Below, in pieces: positions 25,803-31,357 of a stretch of 31,357 bases of DNA. The position numbers and the translations under genes were made by a program. Origin of the DNA: a virus; IMG/VR virus record IMGVR_UViG_3300037119_006377, positions 1 to 31,357 of that record, one strand, 5' to 3'. A model generated the notes under the pieces. The model did no database searches and had not been told where the DNA came from. It saw only the letters and a program-made list of their open reading frames with translations. Position 1 is the stretch's first letter, and each line of letters starts with the position of its first letter.

Positions 25803-26782
25803 TCCTCTTCGCATCCGCAGGATCGTGGGGCGAGGTTCAGCCACTGCTAGCGCTCGCTAAGCATTTCGATGGCGCGTTTGCCTGCGATGAGAAGTGGGTG
25901 CCGCATGCGAACAAATACCTGGCGACCTACAGCCTGTGCGCTGCGCCAGCCCACGACTACAGCATCGCCGGATTCCTCGAGGGGCTGCCATTCGAAGAGA
26001 TATTCAGATCCCTGCTTGACTTGTCGATCGCCTGTAAAGCCACCGCGATCGTCTCGCCTTTTTACCTTCTGCCAGCCAAGATCGTGGCGGAGATGCGCGG
26101 CATTCCGTGGATAGCTACGACCACGTCACCAATTTACTTTCGCGAAATCGGTGCGGTATCCAATGCACGAATGATGGCGGTCGAGAAGAAGCTCAATATG
26201 ATACGCAAAGCCGCTGGCTTGCCTCATAGCGACTCGACTTTGATGCCTGAGCGTGTCGTTGGGCTCTATCCTGCGTTCCTTGGTGAGTCACCATTCCCGG
26301 TGCTCGGGTATCCGCGTCTGCCGCCATGTGAGCCGGTGCTATCAGTGGCTCCGGTTTACCCATATTGCGTGATCTCGCAGGGTTCTATCGCAAACCACGA
26401 GGCGATGTACTCAGTGCTGGCGGCGTGCCGAGATATGCACCTTTCAGCCGTCTATCTCGGGAACGGCTTCAGCGACTCGGCGCGCTGCTTTGGCCTTCCG
26501 TTCAGTGTCCATCTCGATCATGTCACGCTACTCCGCGGCGCGAACGCGGCGATCATCCACGGCGGTATCGGGACGCTCTGCGATGCGATCGAGGCCGACG
26601 TGCCGATCATCGTGCGTCCGCTCTACTTCGACAATTTCCACAACGCGTCCGAGCTGGTTAAGCGTGGCGCAAAGCTATGGCCTGCGCTGCAAGGCGGTCG
26701 CGTCGATGTAAAGCTTGAGACCAATCGGTCTATCTTCTCGAGATTTGAAGAATTCCTGCTGGAGCGGAGGAACGCGGCATGA
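25799..26782 (+). CDS. GT-B glycosyltransferase (UGT/MGT-like)
   Basis: The 327-residue enzyme begins MILFASAGSWGEVQPLLALA, the N-terminal GT-B strand-loop. Its C-terminal half has the donor-binding signature HGGIGTLCDAIEADVPIIVR, then PLYFDNFHNASEL (about residues 254-287), corresponding to the HGG-x-GT...P...D-x-x-x-NA motif of GT1/GT28-type enzymes that use nucleotide sugars. It starts in an ATGA overlap with the portal and ends in an ATGA overlap with the acetyltransferase. A glycosyltransferase inside a head module is unusual. Targets could be virion proteins, DNA or host surface sugars. Confidence 0.82.
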   Translation: MILFASAGSWGEVQPLLALAKHFDGAFACDEKWVPHANKYLATYSLCAAPAHDYSIAGFLEGLPFEEIFRSLLDLSIACKATAIVSPFYLLPAKIVAEMRGIPWIATTTSPIYFREIGAVSNARMMAVEKKLNMIRKAAGLPHSDSTLMPERVVGLYPAFLGESPFPVLGYPRLPPCEPVLSVAPVYPYCVISQGSIANHEAMYSVLAACRDMHLSAVYLGNGFSDSARCFGLPFSVHLDHVTLLRGANAAIIHGGIGTLCDAIEADVPIIVRPLYFDNFHNASELVKRGAKLWPALQGGRVDVKLETNRSIFSRFEEFLLERRNAA

Positions 26783-27237
26783 GTGCTTTCAAGATCCGCG
26801 AGGCGACAGAAGAAGACATCCCTCAAATGCTGGTCAACGGAGAGGCGTTTCTGAAAGAGATCGGAGCCAATAGCGTCTATTTTGACCCGACATCGGTTAG
26901 AGCGGTTCTGCTTGATTGCATGGCTTCCAGGCTTTGTTTTATCGCTGTGGACGAAGCTGGCCTGCATCTAGGCGGCATTGGCGCCGTCGTCGCACAAATG
27001 CCGTTTAACGAGAGCATCTTGCTGTCGATCGAGCGTTTTTGGTGGATGGTCCCAGGCGATCGCGCTCGCGGCGTCGGTCAGCAGCTCCTTACCGCGCTGA
27101 AAGAGCGTTCCAAGGAACTTGATTGCGACCGCTTGATTATGATAGCGCTCGTCAATGATACTCTGCCATACGTCGAGAAAGCTTACGAAAAATTTGGGCT
27201 CACGCCGATTGAGCGAACTTACATGCTGAGGTTGTAA
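26779..27237 (+). CDS. GNAT-family N-acetyltransferase
   Basis: The 152-residue product fits the GNAT fold: IREATEEDIPQMLVNGEAFL at the N-terminus, strand FIAVDEAGLHLGGIGAVVA, then motif A FWWMVPGDRARGVGQQLLTA (about residues 88-106) with the acetyl-CoA pyrophosphate loop R-x-R-G-x-G, and a C-terminal Tyr (VEKAYEKFGLTPIERTY). GNAT genes are frequently found in the structural region of podoviruses. The substrate is not known. It overlaps the glycosyltransferase by ATGA, suggesting the two act on a common target. Confidence 0.85.
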   Translation: MSAFKIREATEEDIPQMLVNGEAFLKEIGANSVYFDPTSVRAVLLDCMASRLCFIAVDEAGLHLGGIGAVVAQMPFNESILLSIERFWWMVPGDRARGVGQQLLTALKERSKELDCDRLIMIALVNDTLPYVEKAYEKFGLTPIERTYMLRL

Positions 27238-27239
27238 CG

Positions 27240-27926
27240 ATGGGTATTGCCAGTGCTGTTTTGGCTTCGCGCTCCGCGAAGGATGCCGCGAGAACACAAG
27301 CGGCTGGCGCAGATCGGGCCACTGAAGAATCGCGCCGGCAGTTCGATTTATCGCGACAGGATCAATTGCCTTGGCTGCAGACCGGAGGCCAAGCACTCAA
27401 CCAGTTGGCAAGGTTGTATGGCCTGGGCGGCGGGAGCGGGGGCGCCGGTCAGGCCATCGACCCAAACACGGGTCAGCCGATTGGCATACCAGGCGCCTCG
27501 AATGCGCCAGATTATTCGGCGTTCTATAACTCGCCAGACTACATGTTCGCGCGCGATATGGGTGAGCAGGCGATTGAGCGCTCGGCTGCGGCGCGAGGCG
27601 GGTTGCTATCTGGCAATACGCTAGCTGCGGCGTCCAGATTCAACAGCGGGCTCGCGACCCAAAATTTCGGGAACTACGTCAACCGGCTGCAATCTTTGGC
27701 CGGTGTCGGTCAATCTACGGCGCAAAACCTAGGCCAACTAGGATCAGAAGCAGCTGGTCAAATAGGTGCCAATGAGCGCTATGCCGGTGACGCGCGGGCT
27801 TCTGGTTTGTTGGGCTCGGCGGCTGCATATCGGCAGGGAGAGAGTAATACTATCGGCATCATTGGCCAGTTTGGCGGCTTCGGTGGTGGTAAGAAGTATG
27901 GATCTGGATGGAGCGGGCCGAGGTAG
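27240..27926 (+). CDS. DNA ejection / internal virion protein (228 aa)
   Basis: ATG 27240 lies two bases after the acetyltransferase stop. The N-terminus is helical and polar, followed by a Gly-rich loop and a helical core: YSAFYNSPDYMFARDMGEQA, IERSAAARGGLLSGNTLAAA, YVNRLQSLAGVGQSTAQNLG. I remember this pattern from podovirus proteins annotated DNA transfer or injection protein. In P22 three ejection proteins (gp7, gp16, gp20) leave the head to make a channel through the envelope. This would be the smallest of three here. Confidence 0.7.
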   Translation: MGIASAVLASRSAKDAARTQAAGADRATEESRRQFDLSRQDQLPWLQTGGQALNQLARLYGLGGGSGGAGQAIDPNTGQPIGIPGASNAPDYSAFYNSPDYMFARDMGEQAIERSAAARGGLLSGNTLAAASRFNSGLATQNFGNYVNRLQSLAGVGQSTAQNLGQLGSEAAGQIGANERYAGDARASGLLGSAAAYRQGESNTIGIIGQFGGFGGGKKYGSGWSGPR

Positions 27927-27928
27927 CC

Positions 27929-29362
27929 ATGGCAGTTGATTACGACATCCTTCGCCGCAGCAGCAATACTGCCGAACAACTCGCGCAAGGCATGGCGAGC
28001 TTTCGCCAAAATCAACTCTTGCGCATGCAGCAGGATGAGCAAGCGCGCGCGCTCGAGCAGCAGAACAGAGACGCAGCGTATCGCGATCAACTAGGCCAGT
28101 TTCTCGGACAAAACACCGTCAACACGCTGCTGCCAGTGGCAGAGCAAGAACAGCAAGCTGCCGTAATGCAGCAACAGCAGAATGAACTGCTACACCTGAA
28201 CCCTCAGGTGACTTTGCAGGCGTTGCAGCAACAAGCACAGGTTCAGGAGACTCAGCGCAAAGCACAGTTTGCGCAACAACAACAGCAAGCCGTGACGATC
28301 GTGCAGCATGCGCAATCTGTCCAGCAATCTGCCGCGCCTGCGACCTATGTGAAAGTCCGCTATCCGGATATCTATCAGCAGGTCGTGAAGGACAATCCTG
28401 ATGCTGACAAATGGGGTCATGAAGAATGGCGCACGGCTGCTGCCAGCATCGAAGCAGAGTACTCTCCACAAGCTGGCATCGATCCATATCAAGGTGCGTT
28501 CACTGTCGGTGAGACGCGCTACACGGCTTCTGGAAAGCCGATCGTAACCGTTGTGGATGAGCTTGAGCGTAAGAGATTATCGCTACGTGATAAGGAACTA
28601 TCACAGCGGGAAAAGCGCGAGCAAGCTGATGAGAATCCAACCGTAAACGAAAGGACGGCACAGATGATCGCGAATTATCAGATGCCGCCCATCAGTCCTT
28701 TCGCGATGGTGAAGCCAGCTGGACAGGCGCTGATGTCAAGGGTTTCTGAACTAAATCCGGCATACAACGGCGCTGAATTCCCTACCAGGATGAAAGCCTA
28801 CAAGGATTTCTCGACAGGCACTCAGGGTAAGGCCGTCAAGTCATTCAACGTGGCCATTGCTCATTTGGATACCTTGTCGAAGCTGAGTGATGCGCTCGAA
28901 AACGGAGACATGAAGGCGATTAATCGCGTGTCTAATTTCTTCAAAGAGCAGACAGGCAAAGCTGCGCCAACTAATTTCGAGGCCGGGAAGAAGATAGTTG
29001 CAGACGAATTGGTCAAAGCAATTGTGGGTAGTGGTGGTGCGCTAGCGGATCGCGAAGAGACGGCCAAAACCGTGAATGCTGCCAATTCTCCGGCGCAGCT
29101 CAAAGGCGTGATTGATACCTATCAGGAATTAATGGCTGGTCAACTTGGTGGACTCGGCAAGCAGTACAGCGAGACGACCGGACGTAGTGACTTTGATAGA
29201 TATCTTTCTGAAGAAGCTAAGTCGGTATTAGAGAGAATCAACTCAAAACCAAAAGAATCTGGCGGTGTTGCGTCCTTCGCCACAGAGGCTGAGGCCGAAG
29301 CTGCTGGCATTGCGCCCGGAACCAAAGTCATCATTGGCGGCGTCTCAGGAACTTGGCAGTAA
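27929..29362 (+). CDS. DNA ejection / internal virion protein, Gln-rich (477 aa)
   Basis: ATG 27929 (MAVDYDILRRSSNTAEQLAQ) is chosen two bases after the previous stop. Residues about 30-140 are strongly Gln/Ala-rich and predicted coiled coil (QQQQNELLHLNPQVTLQALQ). The C-terminal half is helical (KSFNVAIAHLDTLSKLSDAL, then EETAKTVNAANSPAQLKGVI). This shape, coupled to the smaller ejection protein and followed by a larger one, fits gp20-like ejection proteins. No enzymatic motif is visible. The stop overlaps the next start (TAATG at 29360). Confidence 0.7.
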   Translation: MAVDYDILRRSSNTAEQLAQGMASFRQNQLLRMQQDEQARALEQQNRDAAYRDQLGQFLGQNTVNTLLPVAEQEQQAAVMQQQQNELLHLNPQVTLQALQQQAQVQETQRKAQFAQQQQQAVTIVQHAQSVQQSAAPATYVKVRYPDIYQQVVKDNPDADKWGHEEWRTAAASIEAEYSPQAGIDPYQGAFTVGETRYTASGKPIVTVVDELERKRLSLRDKELSQREKREQADENPTVNERTAQMIANYQMPPISPFAMVKPAGQALMSRVSELNPAYNGAEFPTRMKAYKDFSTGTQGKAVKSFNVAIAHLDTLSKLSDALENGDMKAINRVSNFFKEQTGKAAPTNFEAGKKIVADELVKAIVGSGGALADREETAKTVNAANSPAQLKGVIDTYQELMAGQLGGLGKQYSETTGRSDFDRYLSEEAKSVLERINSKPKESGGVASFATEAEAEAAGIAPGTKVIIGGVSGTWQ

Positions 29363-31357
29363 TGCCTTTCGTTGCTGACAAACCCTCAAGGTTCAGGCCG
29401 GATGCGCCTACTGCACCTCCGCAAGCGCCCCCACAATCTTTTGCACAACTGCTCAGCGGTGCTGGCGATGCCGGGCGGCAGTATGTCAGCGACTTCGCCA
29501 GCGGCATTGCTGACGCTGCGCAAAACTGGGGCCGATCGGTCTCGTTGAATCCAGTGACCAACGCCAAGACGACGCTTAAGGGCGTCGCCAATATCGGCGC
29601 CGGCATGCTGCAAGCGCCGATCAACCTGGTCAGTCCGGATGCCAGCAATCCGGTGCTGCGCATCCCGACCTTCGGTAGCAATCCAGTATCGGACATTGCT
29701 GGAGCTGTCATGAAGCCGGTTGGCGATGTAGTAGGAGGCGTCAGTAGGGGTGTAGGTGCGGCTACTGGCATCAATCCAGATCGCATCGAAGCCGGCGTGA
29801 ACACTTTGCTGATGGCGACTCCGTACATCAAGGGCCGCGGTGCGGCGGCGCCTGCCGTCACCAAGCCGGCCACGAACATTACCGAAGTCGCGCGCGCGCT
29901 GAATCTCAAGGTCAATCCGTCTGACGTTAAGGGCGCTCCGATCGGTAGCCTGATAGAGGGCGGTAGCGGTTCTGCGAAGCTCAAGACACGCCTCTCGCAA
30001 GAGAATCAGCCTGTGATCACGAGTCACGTGCGCGAAGATTTGGGGCTGCCGCCTGGACCGAAGTTGACCGTGAAAGAATTGGAGGCTGCTCAAGCGCCTC
30101 ACAACGCGAAATACAAGGCTGTTGCCGATACCTTGAAGACGGTTGAGCCTGATGCCGCGTTCAATCGCGCCCTGAATGACGCAGGCTCAAAGTGGAAGGC
30201 TATCATCCAGTTACCTGGTGTTGCGAAACTGAAGAAGCAATTTTCTGATCTCGGCATGCTAGAAGCAGAGCAGGTGATGAAGCAGATAGCGATTCTGCGC
30301 GAGAGCGGCTACAACGATCTGACTTCGGCGTCCATCAAGACTACTCCGAATCGCACGAGCTTAAAGGCGCGTGGTAGCGCACAAGTTGACATTGCGAATG
30401 CGTTCGAGGAATTGATCGATCGCAACGCGATAGCCAAAGGCCACGCCAACTTGGTTCCTGAATTGCGTGATGCGCGGAAATCTTTGGCTAAGATATCCAC
30501 TGCGAAACGCGCATTGGTGAATGATGATATTTCTGCTACGGCGCTAAAGAAGGCAGACGATCGCGGTACACCTTTAGAAGGACGGATGAAGGCCATTGCC
30601 GATGTGGCGCGCGCTCATCCTGATGTCGTTAAAGACATCTCCAAGGTAAAGAACAAGTCGCCTATCGGTGTGCTAGATGTCGTGGCGCCTACATCTCTTG
30701 CGGTCGCAACAGGCCAACCGTTGGTTGCGGCCGGCATCTTGGCTCGTCCTGCTGGACGATCTTTTGTTGCGTCCGAGCGATATCAAAACAAGCTCGGCAA
30801 GCCGGCCACGGATTTGAAAAATTCATTGCCGCAATATTTCAAAGAGCGTCAGCCACGTGCGGTACAGTCCACGTTCAAAGCCAATGTAAAAAAATCTCCA
30901 GAAGTGCAGTTGCCGGTAGAATTATTTGACCAAATTGGAGAAATCGTTCCTGGTCAAGTCGGGCGATTGCCTCGCAGAGCAATCCCCAATAATCAGGTAT
31001 CACTAGAACTTGAGAGACCATTACTTGAACCTCCTCCAGGCGAAGTTGGTAAACCGAAATCGCGCGTAAATGAACCGCGCATCATTCCCGGTACTCGGCC
31101 AGGATATTTCTCAATTGAAACACCAGGAGAGAAGTCTTCTGTTCAGGTTCAAGGTCGTGCGGCTGCCGAAAAGCTGCTTAGAGAAGTCTCATCTAATGTC
31201 ACGCCCATCAATCGCCACAAGGTAAGTGTGAAGGCCGACGCCGACTCTGGAGAGTTCACCGCCACTTCACTAAACGGCGAAACTCTGGCGCAAGAGAGTG
31301 GCCCCTACATCATTGCTAAGCGCAACGACACCTCAGCGGCTGCGCGCGGCAAAGGCT
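29362..31357 (+). CDS. Large ejection / internal virion protein (3' partial)
   Basis: The frame from ATG 29362 is open to the window end, giving at least 665 residues. It starts MPFVADKPSRFRPDAPTAPP, then amphipathic, Gly/Ala-rich segments (GVANIGAGMLQAPINLVSPD, DIAGAVMKPVGDVVGGVSRG) that could insert in membranes during ejection. Helical stretches follow (VMKQIAILRESGYNDLTSAS) and a Pro-rich region (about 540-590). Position after two ejection-type genes suggests the largest ejection protein. The missing C-terminus may hold a lytic or other enzymatic domain. No such motif is seen in the visible part. Confidence 0.7.
   Translation, partial: MPFVADKPSRFRPDAPTAPPQAPPQSFAQLLSGAGDAGRQYVSDFASGIADAAQNWGRSVSLNPVTNAKTTLKGVANIGAGMLQAPINLVSPDASNPVLRIPTFGSNPVSDIAGAVMKPVGDVVGGVSRGVGAATGINPDRIEAGVNTLLMATPYIKGRGAAAPAVTKPATNITEVARALNLKVNPSDVKGAPIGSLIEGGSGSAKLKTRLSQENQPVITSHVREDLGLPPGPKLTVKELEAAQAPHNAKYKAVADTLKTVEPDAAFNRALNDAGSKWKAIIQLPGVAKLKKQFSDLGMLEAEQVMKQIAILRESGYNDLTSASIKTTPNRTSLKARGSAQVDIANAFEELIDRNAIAKGHANLVPELRDARKSLAKISTAKRALVNDDISATALKKADDRGTPLEGRMKAIADVARAHPDVVKDISKVKNKSPIGVLDVVAPTSLAVATGQPLVAAGILARPAGRSFVASERYQNKLGKPATDLKNSLPQYFKERQPRAVQSTFKANVKKSPEVQLPVELFDQIGEIVPGQVGRLPRRAIPNNQVSLELERPLLEPPPGEVGKPKSRVNEPRIIPGTRPGYFSIETPGEKSSVQVQGRAAAEKLLREVSSNVTPINRHKVSVKADADSGEFTATSLNGETLAQESGPYIIAKRNDTSAAARGKG

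Noticed and set aside
29331-30102. Minus-strand ORFs of 217 and 238 residues
   Set aside because: They are antisense to the large ejection-protein frame, which is open for over 660 codons and coupled to its upstream gene.
1-31357. tRNA genes, integrase, transposase or toxin-antitoxin modules
   Set aside because: None was recognised on reading both strands. Absence in this window does not prove absence from the genome.

Overview
The window is part of the genome of a tailed phage of Gram-negative bacteria. It fits a podovirus with a P22-like head and tail: a P22-type portal, a P22 gp10-like tail protein, three consecutive ejection-protein candidates and an embedded Rz/Rz1 spanin pair. The spanins imply an outer membrane, so a proteobacterial host is likely. 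No integrase, tRNA, rRNA, CRISPR array or insertion sequence was found. Capsid and scaffold genes are absent and presumably lie in the part of the genome joining the right end to the left end, because the first and last genes both run off the window.

Layout. (1) 1-7014, plus strand: gp10-like tail protein, tail fibre, a run of small membrane or coiled-coil proteins, an M15 peptidase endolysin, a secreted Cys-rich protein, a zinc-ribbon protein, a holin-like protein and the spanins. (2) 6998-15821, minus strand: about 25 mostly tiny, translationally coupled early genes. They include a RecA/Sak4-like ATPase, a PD-(D/E)XK-like nuclease, several zinc-ribbon peptides, a protein with a 49-unit hexanucleotide repeat and three paralogous small proteins. 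(3) 15822-15896: divergent control region, followed by a small Cro/YdaS-like regulator. (4) 16543-19466, plus strand: C5 cytosine methyltransferase and a VirE/P4-type helicase-primase. (5) 19423-19708: gene-poor iteron region, the best origin candidate, with a palindrome and a TATAAT box. (6) 19709-31357, plus strand: small genes, terminase, portal, a glycosyltransferase, a GNAT acetyltransferase and ejection proteins.

Most unusual element. The terminase large subunit is split at a TAATG junction into an ATPase ORF and a nuclease ORF. The nuclease ORF carries a 269-residue intein inserted in its NDHLMD motif. A complete HNH homing endonuclease with a C-terminal zinc ribbon lies inside the intein but in a different reading frame, while the intein frame stays open through the same 490 bases. 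This looks like a homing endonuclease overlapping its own intein out of frame.

Sequence quality. At least three places (minus strand near 7703; plus strand near 20727 and 22032) look like one-base losses in short homopolymers that break otherwise sensible proteins. They may be real decay or assembly errors and should be checked in reads.
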